Origin: CAUZJO01 sp963580245
GTDB lineage: Bacteria > Sumerlaeota > Sumerlaeia > MVZB01
Reading direction: 5' to 3'
Assembly (NCBI GenBank): GCA_963580245.1
Contig: CAUZJO010000129.1
Location: 1 to 13,433, forward strand
Length of the DNA: 13,433 nucleotides
Part shown: one piece after another, positions 6,616-13,433 of the stretch
Numbering within the stretch: position 1 is the first letter of the stretch
How the letters are laid out: each line of letters starts with the position of its first letter
Position numbers and translations under genes: made by a program
The notes under the pieces: generated by a model
Seen by the model: the letters and a program-made list of their open reading frames with translations, nothing else
The model's database searches: none
Told to the model about the DNA's origin: nothing

Positions 6616-7941
6616 TCACACGACCGTCCGCAACGTGTATAGGTTGTGCATGATACGCGGCGTCGGCAGCGGGTAGTGCTCCAGATCCTCCATGAAGCGT
6701 TTCCACCTGAGCGCGCCCCGTTGGCTCCGCCGATTCAGCCATTTTCGGACGAGCCGCAGGGTCGTGGCGTAATAGCGTCGCAGTGACGCCATGTTGCCGC
6801 TGACCCCATAATATTGGTAATGGCCTCTCAACTTCGCCACGAGGATCGGCCACCAATCCTTGGTCGCCACCCGATTGCGAATGGCCTTGAGCCAAGCGTT
6901 CATCTCCTTGCATTTCTTGCGGTACTTCTTCGCGCTGGTCTTGCGGCCAACGATGAATTTGCCTCTGCGGCTCCGGCCACAGAAGTGCGTGAACCCAAGA
7001 AAGTCGAAGGTGTTCGCCCGGCGGTTTTGCCGCTTCGCGTTGTCGCTCTCGTACCTGCCGTAGCTCATCACGACCGTTTTCTCCGGATGCAGCTCCAGGT
7101 CAAACTTCGCGAATCGCTCCTGTAGTTCCTGCTTGATGCGCTCGGCGTCTTCCTTGTTTTGCACCATGCAGAGAAAATCATCCGCATAGCGCACCAGGCA
7201 GCATTGCCTTTGGAGTTGCGGTTTGATACGCTTCTCAAACCACAGGTCGAGCACATAATGTATAAACACGTTGGAAAGAATGGGGCTGAGATTGCCGCCT
7301 TGCGGTGTCCCACGGTCGGTCGCCACGAACTGCCGCCCATCAACGTAGCCCGCCTTCAGAAATTTTCTGATTAACAGAAGAAAACTGGGGTCGCTGATGC
7401 GGACCTCCAGAAACTTTAGCAACCACTCGTGCGAAACATTGTCAAAGTAGCCTTTGATGTCCGCGTCGATGACGTGCTTGACCGGTTTCATCATGATCGT
7501 TTTGTCCACCGCGTTAAGCGCTTGATGACAGTCTCGGCCTGGCCGAAACCCATACGAACAGTCCATAGAATCCGCCTCGTAGATCGCCTCAAGAACGCGG
7601 GCAATCCCCTTCTGTACGATCTTATCCTCCAATGACGGAAGTCCGAGCGGACGTTTGGCGTGCTCGTCCTTGGGAATGTAGACGCGCTTTGCCGGCAGCG
7701 GCTTGTACCGTTTCGCCTTCATCCGCGCGACCAACTCCTTGAGGTTTTCCTCCAGGCGTTCTCCATACTTCTTCCATGTCACGTTGTCGATGCCACTGGC
7801 CCGGTCCCTGCCGAGCTCGTAGTAGCATTCCTTGAGGAATCCCGCCCCCAGCAGGTGAGCCAGGCTCGTAAACCGGCAGCGGGTGTCCTCTCGTGACCGT
7901 TGCGATATGAGGGCAAGTTTTGTCGGTGTGGTGGTTTCCAT
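6616..7941 (-). CDS. ltrA: Group II intron reverse transcriptase/maturase (no endonuclease domain)
   Basis: The 441-residue intron-encoded protein copies intron RNA into DNA at the target site and helps the intron fold and splice. Reverse transcriptase motifs are in order: the region around 83-110 (AKRVYIPKDEHAKRPLGLPS), YGFRPGRDCHQAL (130-142), DADIKGYFDNV with catalytic Asp161, GTPQGGNLSP (211-220), YADD at 252-255, and FDFLGF at 312-317. A basic thumb/maturase (X) region follows, to about 420. The protein ends after HNLYTLRTVV, with no HNH endonuclease and little room for a DNA-binding domain, as in several bacterial intron classes that use nicked or replicating DNA. No frameshift or stop interrupts it and all catalytic residues are present, so it is probably active or recently so. 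The ATG at 7941 has no strong ribosome site. The symbol ltrA is used in the generic sense. Confidence 0.95.
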   Translation of the reverse strand: METTTPTKLALISQRSREDTRCRFTSLAHLLGAGFLKECYYELGRDRASGIDNVTWKKYGERLEENLKELVARMKAKRYKPLPAKRVYIPKDEHAKRPLGLPSLEDKIVQKGIARVLEAIYEADSMDCSYGFRPGRDCHQALNAVDKTIMMKPVKHVIDADIKGYFDNVSHEWLLKFLEVRISDPSFLLLIRKFLKAGYVDGRQFVATDRGTPQGGNLSPILSNVFIHYVLDLWFEKRIKPQLQRQCCLVRYADDFLCMVQNKEDAERIKQELQERFAKFDLELHPEKTVVMSYGRYESDNAKRQNRRANTFDFLGFTHFCGRSRRGKFIVGRKTSAKKYRKKCKEMNAWLKAIRNRVATKDWWPILVAKLRGHYQYYGVSGNMASLRRYYATTLRLVRKWLNRRSQRGALRWKRFMEDLEHYPLPTPRIMHNLYTLRTVV

Positions 7942-8540
7942 CTCTGTGTTTGGCCTACGCTTCCTCAGCCCTCCACGTTTTACCGCCAGCCCCTTCGGGT
8001 GGGCGCCGCGCCCGCACCGGACATTGCTCCGGCTACTCCCCTATTATGGGCTGGTCCGACTGCCACGCCGCCATACTTCCGCCTTGCCTCTTCAGCTTGT
8101 TGGAAGCTTCTTTTCGGGAACGGCGTGGCTCTTCCAAGTTCCGACGCGATCCGTTCGATGACCTGCCATGGCCTCAGACCCCGGCACGCCGCCGCAGACT
8201 CACCACTTACGTCTGCCGCGATACTGGCTTCCAGGCCATGAAACCCTTGGCCCAGTGCAACGATGATGATTTCGGGGCTCGACACCTTCACTTACGTTAT
8301 GGCCGATCCTCAGCCCTCCTTCTGGCTTCGCATAGTTTGTTGCCGCCCTATGCGCAGAACTCGGTTCTGGCGTGGTTAGTCTTTGACCAGGCTGGATTGT
8401 CCAGCTGAATCGCATCAGCTTACCTTGGCGCACTCATCGTTCAGCCTCCCTTCGGAATTGCGTCATGAATCCGAACCGATCATGTGGTATTCTGCGCCCC
8501 TCCAGCCCACAATTCAGGGGTTTTAACCGCCAAAACGCCT

Positions 8541-8566
8541 TGAGCCAATATTACCCATATGGCTCA
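8541..8566 (-). terminator. Stem-loop downstream of pseudopilin B
   Basis: TGAGCCA (8541-8547) pairs with TGGCTCA (8560-8566), and the stem continues as TAT/ATA past one bulged A around a short loop. It lies about 110 bases downstream of the pseudopilin B stop and about 110 bases before the intron 5' end. No T-run follows. A transcript 3' end here is plausible but unproven. The rest of 8434-8677 shows no gene. Confidence 0.4.
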
Positions 8567-8677
8567 CGACATTTCCGCAACTCCCCCGCCTGTCGGAACC
8601 AACAACCCCGGCCTTCGCGGTGGTAGCACCCGCCTCCGCGCACCCGGCCGCCACCGGCGCCAAGGCAAGTTGTCTCC

Positions 8678-9313
8678 CTATCGCAAATTCATGGGCAAGA
8701 GGCCTGCCGTATCAAAATACCAGATGTCTCCCAGGCTGACCGTCCCATTGCTCGGATCGTAAAAGGGTTCCTCGCCGGGGATATAAGGCAGCAGATCCGG
8801 ACCCACCGTCTGCAACGAATACAGGTAGGTCTTACGCGAATCGGGAATGTATTTTCTCCAATGCGGACCTTGGCCGTAGACGAATCTCCGCTTATGCAGT
8901 GGAGAAGACCCGCGATAAAACAGACTCGCCCAAGCAACGTGATGGGAATAATTATGAGGCGTTTGTTTTTTATACTGGTTGGTATTGAAATAATCGACAG
9001 GGACCGATGTGAGATAAGCTACCGGATGGGTCAACAGCCGACCAATGCCATGCTGCTCTCCAGAATAATCTTCCCAACGAAGATATTCCCCCGTTCCGGG
9101 GCTTCCCGTGTCGCCCAGAAAAGGCACGAAACTCCAGTCGATTTGATAAGCGTCGATCGCGATGACACAAGTGCGCAGGTCGGCAAGGGTTCGGGAAACT
9201 TTTGCCCTGGTCTGCGCTTCGAGGAAATTGGGCACGGCTATCGCGGCCAGGATCGCGATGATGGCGACCACGATAAGAAGTTCAATCAGCGTAAAACCAG
9301 CGGTTTTTCGCAC
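8678..9313 (-). CDS. Type II secretion-like pseudopilin B
   Basis: This 211-residue paralogue of pseudopilin A has a canonical class III leader, MRKTAG, cut before FTLIELLIVV with Glu at +5, then the hydrophobic helix and VPNFLEAQTRAKVSRT. It would be processed by prepilin peptidase and assemble in a periplasmic pseudopilus. The C-terminal domain keeps PVAYLTSVPVDYFNT, QTVGPDLLPY and FYDPSNGTVSLGD, and the two proteins align to their ends (DIWYFDTAGLLP against DLWYVDTIGMLP). The start is GTG at 9313, with AGGGGGG eight bases upstream; the nearby ATG at 9320 is out of frame. It is separated from pseudopilin A by the group II intron, so the two genes were probably adjacent before insertion. With no other secretion genes in view, a free-standing adhesive or receptor pilin role is an alternative. 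Confidence 0.9.
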   Translation of the reverse strand: MRKTAGFTLIELLIVVAIIAILAAIAVPNFLEAQTRAKVSRTLADLRTCVIAIDAYQIDWSFVPFLGDTGSPGTGEYLRWEDYSGEQHGIGRLLTHPVAYLTSVPVDYFNTNQYKKQTPHNYSHHVAWASLFYRGSSPLHKRRFVYGQGPHWRKYIPDSRKTYLYSLQTVGPDLLPYIPGEEPFYDPSNGTVSLGDIWYFDTAGLLPMNLR

Positions 9314-9364
9314 TGATCATGCCCCCCTAATCTAGGCCAACTTTGCAACCGAAACGCACATTCA

Positions 9365-9393
9365 CGTTATTGCCGAGGGGTGAGAGACGTCAA
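9365..9393 (-). promoter_or_regulatory. Candidate sigma-70-type promoter for pseudopilin B
   Basis: On the minus strand TTGACG (9393-9388) and AATAAC (9371-9366) are 16 bases apart, matching five of six and four of six consensus positions. The -10 is about 52 bases before the GTG start, leaving a normal leader. This is a pattern match only. Confidence 0.35.
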
Positions 9394-9686
9394 GAATAAA
9401 AGCAAGCTCAATCGACGAAATTCCCCCCTGGCCACCTTCCATCGAATATACCACGGGGCGCCGACTGGCTTATAGGGGTCGGTTTGGGCCAGACCCACGG
9501 CCCTCTCCAACAGAATCCTACTGTTGGACGGCACCTCTGACCCGACTCACCGGCGGACGGTCCATTTCGGCTTCCCGCCCGCACCACAGACCGTTTGCCG
9601 CGCCCAGGATCGATCTTCTCAGGCGTACCCGTGCCTAAACGTCAGCCCCGGCCCGCGCTCGGCGATTCTGGGGCCGCAGACGCGGT
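9394..9686. other. Gene-free stretch upstream of pseudopilin B
   Basis: I see no supportable gene. It contains a perfect 8-bp hairpin, TCCAACAG/CTGTTGGA (9506-9528, 7-base loop), and a smaller GGGTC/GACCC pair near 9476-9496. Open frames crossing it lack ribosome sites and protein-like composition. Confidence 0.4.
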
Positions 9687-10151
9687 TTAGGCCACCTGTT
9701 CCGATGCCGACCGCCAGAATTGAAATAAAAAAATATGCGAGAACGGGGCCCTACCGCGTGTGCCCTCCCATGCCGTTTCGTGCGGAGGCGGCTGGTGATT
9801 CGCGAGAAACTTCTCCATATCTTCCCGCTCCTCATCGCGCAGTTCTGAGTCGAGGGGGTCCAATTCGCCCGCATGCTTGATCAGACACCGCTCCAGCGTA
9901 TTTCTGAATTCCACGGGCCACCGCTCTACCTGCTTCGGCAGCAAGCCCCGCGCTTCCTTTAAGCTTAGATTTTGCCCCCGCCATTCGCGGAATATCGAAA
10001 TCAGCGGATTCTTCTCACAGAACTCCCTGGCGCACTCCTCGCCCGACTGCTCAGGGACCGGCTCCCAGGTAGGGCCGCTTGCTTCCTTGGAGGAGTTGGG
10101 GCTTCGTCGCCGTTGACGGCTGGTCTTGGGGGTCTGACGTTTCGCAGCCAC
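9687..10151 (-). CDS. Hypothetical small basic/helical protein
   Basis: The frame encodes 154 residues. It starts at GTG 10151, with GGAGG eight to nine bases upstream. Residues 1 to about 25 are rich in Lys, Arg, Ser and Thr and look disordered. Residues about 40-120 look like amphipathic helices (NPLISIFREWRGQ, SLKEARGLLPKQVERWP, DSELRDEEREDMEKFL). The last 35 residues (from QPPPHETAW) have a different, less protein-like composition, so the gene may be 3'-disrupted. There is no signal peptide, membrane segment or recognised motif, and I do not recognise the family. The neighbours are decayed DNA, so an abandoned or truncated gene is a real alternative. Confidence 0.42.
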   Translation of the reverse strand: MAAKRQTPKTSRQRRRSPNSSKEASGPTWEPVPEQSGEECAREFCEKNPLISIFREWRGQNLSLKEARGLLPKQVERWPVEFRNTLERCLIKHAGELDPLDSELRDEEREDMEKFLANHQPPPHETAWEGTRGRAPFSHIFLFQFWRSASEQVA

Positions 10152-10780
10152 GATGTTCGCCTCCAGTTAGTGGATTGCGATTCCAGTGTGGGCGAAATGG
10201 GCATCTGCCCCACCACGCGCCGGGCGGTCGCCCACAGCCGCTCGCAACCCCAGAAGCATACCACACAGGCGCGACGGGTGAAACTGGAGCGGCAGTTGAC
10301 CACGTTGGGTCACTTCGATCTGCCACCAAATCAGCCCGCCAGCGCCCCGGACGACATCGGCCCCAGGCCCATAGCTGCCTTCACCACGCCATCGTCACCC
10401 CGCGTCCGCCGTTGCCTCACCAAACGATGCCCAGCAGACCTCGGAGACGGGTTCTCTTGGTGCTCAGAACGCTCAGGAGCGGTGAAAGTGCCGACCCCCT
10501 AGTCTGGGACGGGTGAAGATGAGATCGTCGATCTGAGCGAGTACGGCCCTCTCCTCGGGGGGCTCAGGCCGAATTCGAGCTGAACGGGGAGGTCCTGGTG
10601 AGATTATCGGACCCTCTTGGAGCCGAGTTGATCGAGGATTTGTCGCCGGCGGGGCCAGCCTGCCCGGCGGCTTGGGCCCGTGCTGTCCACAGGCCCCGCC
10701 TTCGTAGGGCTCCGGACAGCAATGCGTGGAGGTCGTGGACGGTGACGAGGTGGTGGAGGAGGGTGCGGGCCTTGCTATGC
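10152..10780. other. Unassigned, probably decayed region
   Basis: Several overlapping open frames exist on both strands, but none has a good ribosome site together with recognisable sequence. A minus-strand frame at 10564-10785 (ARTLLHHLVTVHDLHALL) looks mildly protein-like, but it has no supported start and runs out of a repeat copy. I treat the region as decayed genes or intergenic DNA. Confidence 0.4.
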
Positions 10781-10945
10781 GTCAAGCGGTTTCTGACGAA
10801 AAAATCGCCCCAAAGCTTAAGGCGAATGGCGACCAGAATTCACGTAAGCTCAATATATCTAGTGATCCACGTTTTTTGCGGGAGAATGCTCACCCGGGAC
10901 GGCCTTTTTTTCTTCCTCCCCTACCCCGCGATCGCCCTGTCGTCT
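10781..10945. repeat. Diverged direct repeat, copy A
   Basis: This copy starts sharply at GTCAAGCGGTTT and aligns with copy B (12566-12728) along its length. Shared blocks include AATCG.CCCAAAGCTT, GA.GACCAG.ATTC, AGTGATC.A, CGCCCGG/CACCCGG, a run of seven to eight T, and CCCCTAC.CCC. By-eye identity is roughly 70 percent with small indels over about 145 bases; the right edge near 10927-10945 is less certain. No terminal inverted repeats are obvious. The decayed isomerase frame breaks about 15-30 bases beyond the right edge. Confidence 0.75.
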
Positions 10946-11057
10946 TGAGGGAATCGGCCCATATGGCCCAAGGCGGCAAACGGAACTGATGGCTCGCCAG
11001 AAACTCCTTGGCCTCGCGGATGATCCGGTTGATTTCACTTCGCTTCACGGGTGCCAT
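10890..11057 (-). pseudogene. N-terminal stub of a D-lyxose ketol-isomerase-like gene
   Basis: From ATG 11057 the minus strand reads MAPVKRSEINRIIREAKEF and then FRLPPWAIW. This matches the start of D-lyxose/D-mannose isomerases (cupin-fold sugar isomerases, normally about 225-230 residues; typical start KRSEIN with an FHLPPFA(F/H)W stretch). After residue 33 (near 10959) the similarity stops and the frame runs through low-quality sequence into repeat copy A, ending at 10890. Metal-binding and catalytic residues would lie in the missing part, so it cannot be functional. GGAGG lies very close to the start. An intrinsic terminator lies just upstream. The stub shows that a pentose or hexose isomerase gene once stood here, consistent with a carbohydrate-use neighbourhood. 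Confidence 0.65.
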
Positions 11058-11076
11058 TCGCCTCCGAAATAATGCT

Positions 11077-11111
11077 AAAAAAGGGCCCTCCTTGCAATCA
11101 GGAGGGCCCTT
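11077..11111 (-). terminator. Strong rho-independent terminator for the 11166-12080 gene
   Basis: On the minus strand AAGGGCCCTCCT (11111-11100) pairs perfectly over 12 bp with AGGAGGGCCCTT (11092-11081) around a 7-base loop. A T-run follows at once (minus-strand complement of the A-run at 11077-11082). It begins 55 bases after the stop of the exported-protein gene and lies just before the isomerase stub, so it ends the transcript of the former and insulates the latter. Confidence 0.92.
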
Positions 11112-11165
11112 CAATCATCGTTCAAACATCCGCCGCGTGATTTGCTGCACGCTTGCGGAGGCCGG

Positions 11166-12080
11166 TTACTCGAGCGTGAATTCGCTCAACTCGGCCGGGA
11201 TCATGTTGGGATTCTCGATCCACGCCAAGTAATCCACGTCGCATGTGCTGGTTTCCAGGACGGTGCCAGCCGCGCAGGTATGGAGCGACATTATCTCCTG
11301 ATTCTTGACGTAAGGGGGGGAAGGTATTACATCCGCGGGATTGTTTGATGCATAATCATAGGACACCCCTGCCGGCGTGATATCGACCCAGCCTGCCATA
11401 TTCGTGGCCTTCATCGACCCAGCGTGTTGCCATATTTCGAGGTCGCCGGCGGTGCCGATATTGAACATTACGGTAAACTGCTCGCCAGGCGTGTAGGTTC
11501 CGCCGGTATCCACGTCGTTGGTACCCACGCCGTCCCCAGTTCCATTCCAGAGGTCTGGATTGATTGAGGCGTCGTCCTGGGCCCAATAGATCGAGCCGCC
11601 CGCACACTTGAGGCCTTTACTGAAGGTGCCGGGGGGGTTGCTGAATCCAATGAACATACCGCCGCTTCCGTCGGCTGGCATCGTCAGGACGCTGATCACC
11701 GCGTAGGAGTTGCCAGCCACAATCGGAGTGGAGTTATTGCGGTTATCGATGTAGGTCTTCCAGGGGAAAGTATTGTCACCCATCTCCATCATGATAGAGC
11801 TGTCCCCGTCGTGTGAGATGCCGGTGCCGCTAGCAGATTTGTGCCAGTGTTCCCATTCGCCATCACCGTCTTCGCCCGGCGTCGCGCCGCCTCGGACGTA
11901 TCCGACGTCCGTGCATGCACCCTCCGCGCCCGCGCAACCGCCTTCCCAGTAGCCCAGGGGCTGCCCGGCGTTAAAGTCATCCTCCAGAATGAAAGCCCCA
12001 CCGCCGGCGGGGACCGGCTGCGCCGTGGCCATACTGCCCATGAACGCAAACACCATGAGCAAGGTTAGCACTTTTCTCAT
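11166..12080 (-). CDS. Exported beta-rich protein with the LSEF C-terminal tail
   Basis: This 304-residue exported protein begins with a signal peptide at 1-20 ending SMATA, with cleavage predicted before Gln21. The mature body is rich in Gly, Asp, Thr and Asn, opens with FILEDDFNAG and ends with CDVDYLAWIEN. This is the first-strand/last-strand pattern also seen in the jelly-roll-like proteins at 993-2827, although overall identity looks low. Five Cys residues in the mature part could form disulfides. The last 11 residues, IPAELSEFTLE, match the VPVALSEFVVE tail of the 993-1763 protein. No catalytic motif is recognised; glycan binding is a guess. ATG 12080 has AGGGAGGA about ten bases upstream. 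It stands alone between two repeat copies and ends at a strong terminator, which suggests a single-gene transcript. Confidence 0.88.
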   Translation of the reverse strand: MRKVLTLLMVFAFMGSMATAQPVPAGGGAFILEDDFNAGQPLGYWEGGCAGAEGACTDVGYVRGGATPGEDGDGEWEHWHKSASGTGISHDGDSSIMMEMGDNTFPWKTYIDNRNNSTPIVAGNSYAVISVLTMPADGSGGMFIGFSNPPGTFSKGLKCAGGSIYWAQDDASINPDLWNGTGDGVGTNDVDTGGTYTPGEQFTVMFNIGTAGDLEIWQHAGSMKATNMAGWVDITPAGVSYDYASNNPADVIPSPPYVKNQEIMSLHTCAAGTVLETSTCDVDYLAWIENPNMIPAELSEFTLE

Positions 12081-12565
12081 AATTAGATCATCCTCCCTTG
12101 AATGAGTCTATCGACAATCAGAATTGTGTCCATCCGCCCGGGGTTGGCCACCGCCACCGGCTGCTTCCGGTCGGCGTCGCGAATCCCGGTTTCCACGCAT
12201 ACTACTCCAGCGATGCATCTTGGGGTTCCAAGCTCAGCTCCAGCAGCTTCGCCTTCGCCAGGACCGTCATCGCGACTCTCGCACCACCCCCCCCTCGTTC
12301 ATGCTCTGTTTCTGCTGTTCTCTTTGACACGAACCACCGCCATTCGCTCGCGGACATGTTCTTGGTGCCTCCAACCATGGCCACGAACCTTGCAAACGCG
12401 CTCCACGCTCTCGCGAGCGGAACAAGCCAGCCTTTCGAGCCTGATAATCGTCTCGCCTGAATCAAGGCGCGGACCTCCCCACCGAACGCCTGCATAAAGG
12501 CCTACCGCCTGTCAAGATGACGACAGCATAACCTGCCCGGTATCAAAGGGCCATCATCACCAAAT
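12081..12565. other. Gene-free stretch upstream of the 11166-12080 gene
   Basis: The ribosome site of the downstream gene is at about 12091-12098. Beyond it, overlapping frames on both strands (for example minus 12495-12202) lack convincing starts or family similarity. A TTGACA (minus, 12570-12565, on the edge of repeat copy B) and TTTGAT (12547-12542) 17 bases apart could be a weak promoter reading toward the exported-protein gene, leaving a leader of about 450 bases. Confidence 0.35.
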
Positions 12566-12728
12566 GTCAAGCGGTTTTTGGCAAAACAATCGTCCCAAAG
12601 CTTGTTAAAATTGATGACCAGCATTCTCATAAGTTAAATAAAATCAGTGATCTATATTTTCACGAGATTGTTCGCCCGGAACCCCCTTTTTTTCTCCCCT
12701 ACTCCCCGGATAATTTCAAAGTCGTGGT
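12566..12728. repeat. Diverged direct repeat, copy B
   Basis: This is the second copy of the repeat at 10781-10945, in the same orientation, about 1.6 kb away. The left edge is sharp at GTCAAGCGGTTT; the bases outside it do not match. The right edge fades after CCCCTACTCCCC (12708), with a possible final GTCGT match near 12721. It is more AT-rich than copy A. It contains no reading frame shared with copy A, which argues for a non-coding element. Confidence 0.75.
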
Positions 12729-12947
12729 CCCCCTTTTACCAAGGCTACGGCGCGCCAGGGCGCATGGTTGAAGAACTCGATGCGTTCGGGGCAATAGGCT
12801 TTGGGATTCAGCCCGCGGGCCTAGGCACCGAACCGGCCCCTTCGTTTTTCTGGGCCGATAGTCTTTGGCTTCCCCACCACGCCAACGGGCCGAGTCCCAG
12901 GAACAGGGCCGCCAATGCGAGTCAGGGAGCGGCGTGAGAAGGGCGTT
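12729..12947. other. Gene-free spacer between repeat copy B and the IS5-like gene
   Basis: I see no supportable gene. A minus-strand stretch reads LALAALFLGLGPLAWWG and resembles a signal-peptide or membrane segment, but a stop precedes it and no start is available, so at most it is a decayed fragment. Confidence 0.3.
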
Positions 12948-13433
12948 TCAGCGTTCGGCCTCCCCCGCCGCCTTCTTCGGAGCGTAGTTCTCGCAATCCG
13001 TGAACAGCATTTTGCAGCATGGGGCCGTCGTGTTCGGATCGTCGGGGACGGGGCGGGCCAGCAGTTTGTCCAGCGTCCAGCGTGAGAGGATGGAGACAGT
13101 CGCCTGATCGGTCTCTTTCATCGCCTGATGGAAATTGAACGCGTCGCCCTCGGCGTCCCACAGCCGGCAGCGATCCATGCGGTGTTCTTGTTTGAGATGC
13201 CCGATGCCCGGTTCGATCGCCGCTCGTCGTTTCATCCAGCGCCACAGCCGCGCGGCCAACTTGCCACGTCGCGGCCGGTCCACATGCACCTGGACTGGGC
13301 CTTCGAAGCCGTGACCGCGATAGCCGCGATCCACAAACGCATGTTGGGGCGCGCGCGCCAGGCGCTCGACCCGCGCCAGCGTCACGCCCAGCGTGTGGCC
13401 GTCATAAGGATTGCCCCGCATCGCCAACGCGCC
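12948..13433 (-). pseudogene. Partial IS5-family transposase with an atypical C-terminus
   Basis: The frame runs off the right edge, so the N-terminal part, including the first catalytic Asp, is not visible. The visible part has AMRGNPYDGHTL, VDRGYRGHGFEGP with an Asp fitting the second catalytic position, and RRAAIEPGIGHLK, which satisfies the R-x3-E-x6-K signature of the IS5/IS1182 group. Then comes HRMDRC.L...GDAFN. Family members normally continue with an Asn/Ala/Leu-rich helix; here, from about 13133, the protein switches to FHQAMKETDQATVS and ends 61 codons later with no family resemblance. The 3' end has therefore been replaced or rearranged although the frame is kept, so it is probably inactive. 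A lineage-specific C-terminus is the alternative. Confidence 0.72.

Larger units (their letters stand above)
6528..8433 (-). mobile_element. Group II intron, apparently full length; 3' boundary approximate
   Basis: A retroelement runs along the minus strand. Its 5' end is placed at 8433, where GTGCGCC matches the group II GUGYG start. Bases 8433-7942 carry no convincing gene and are the expected place for ribozyme domains I to III. The reverse transcriptase follows at 7941-6616 in the domain IV position, then a clear domain V at 6604-6571 and a less regular domain VI. The 3' end should lie near 6525-6540. The total of about 1.9 kb is normal. It is inserted in the gap between two pseudopilin genes in the same orientation as them, so splicing would leave both proteins unaffected. 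The ORF has no endonuclease domain. The exact class (C, D, E or F) is not resolved by eye. Confidence 0.85.

Noticed and set aside
6616..7941. Reverse transcriptase as part of a retron or diversity-generating retroelement
   Set aside because: It has GTPQGG and YADD motifs, a maturase-like C-terminus, a perfect domain V just downstream and a GTGCG 5' end. No template/variable repeat pair or msr/msd-like structure was seen.
9972..10502. 176-codon plus-strand frame
   Set aside because: It overlaps the better-supported minus-strand gene, has no ribosome site and shows Pro/Arg/Ser-rich composition typical of a non-coding GC-rich frame.
12202..12495. Minus-strand 97-codon frame upstream of the 11166-12080 gene
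   Set aside because: There is no ribosome site, no family similarity that I can defend, and competing frames on the other strand.
1..13433. CRISPR arrays and tRNA or rRNA genes
   Set aside because: I saw no regularly spaced short repeats, no cloverleaf with a TTCGA arm and no rRNA-like conserved blocks.

Overview
The window looks like accessory DNA from an uncultured, GC-rich Gram-negative bacterium. Prepilin-type proteins carrying the C-terminal signature (Y)DP(T/S)NGT.S.GD and large secreted carbohydrate-active proteins are common in Planctomycetota, Lentisphaerota, Sumerlaeota and Hydrogenedentota genomes. I cannot place it more precisely from sequence alone.

Layout. Bases 1-84 may hold the last codons of a gene entering from the left. 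Bases 284-875 (minus) are a wreck of an IS1595-family transposase. Bases 993-5746 (plus) carry three co-directional genes for exported proteins: two paralogous jelly-roll-like proteins and an 898-residue clan GH-A-like glycosidase with a jelly-roll-like insert between its two catalytic glutamates. Converging on them from the minus strand are two paralogous type II secretion-like pseudopilins (5796-6461 and 8678-9313). A group II intron of about 1.9 kb with an intact reverse transcriptase/maturase (8433 down to about 6528) sits between the pseudopilin genes. Bases 9394-11057 are mostly decayed or unassigned: one plausible small hypothetical gene (9687-10151), the first copy of a diverged direct repeat of about 145 bp, and the N-terminal stub of a D-lyxose isomerase gene. 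Bases 11166-12080 (minus) encode a third exported protein with a strong intrinsic terminator. The second repeat copy (12566-12728) follows. The window ends in a partial IS5-family transposase with a foreign-looking C-terminus.

How it may fit together (inference). The exported proteins and glycosidase suggest recognition and breakdown of an extracellular glycan, and the pseudopilins could belong to a secretion pseudopilus. The three small exported proteins share a signal peptide apparently cut before Gln, an all-beta body ending in a D-(N/Y)-(I/L) strand, and a C-terminal tail of about 11 residues of the form (V/I)P..(L/V)..(F/W).(V/L). That tail is the best candidate here for something undescribed, perhaps a sorting or attachment signal. 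The rest of the locus shows heavy mobile-element traffic: IS1595, IS5, a group II intron, and a dispersed repeat whose edge lies at a gene breakpoint.
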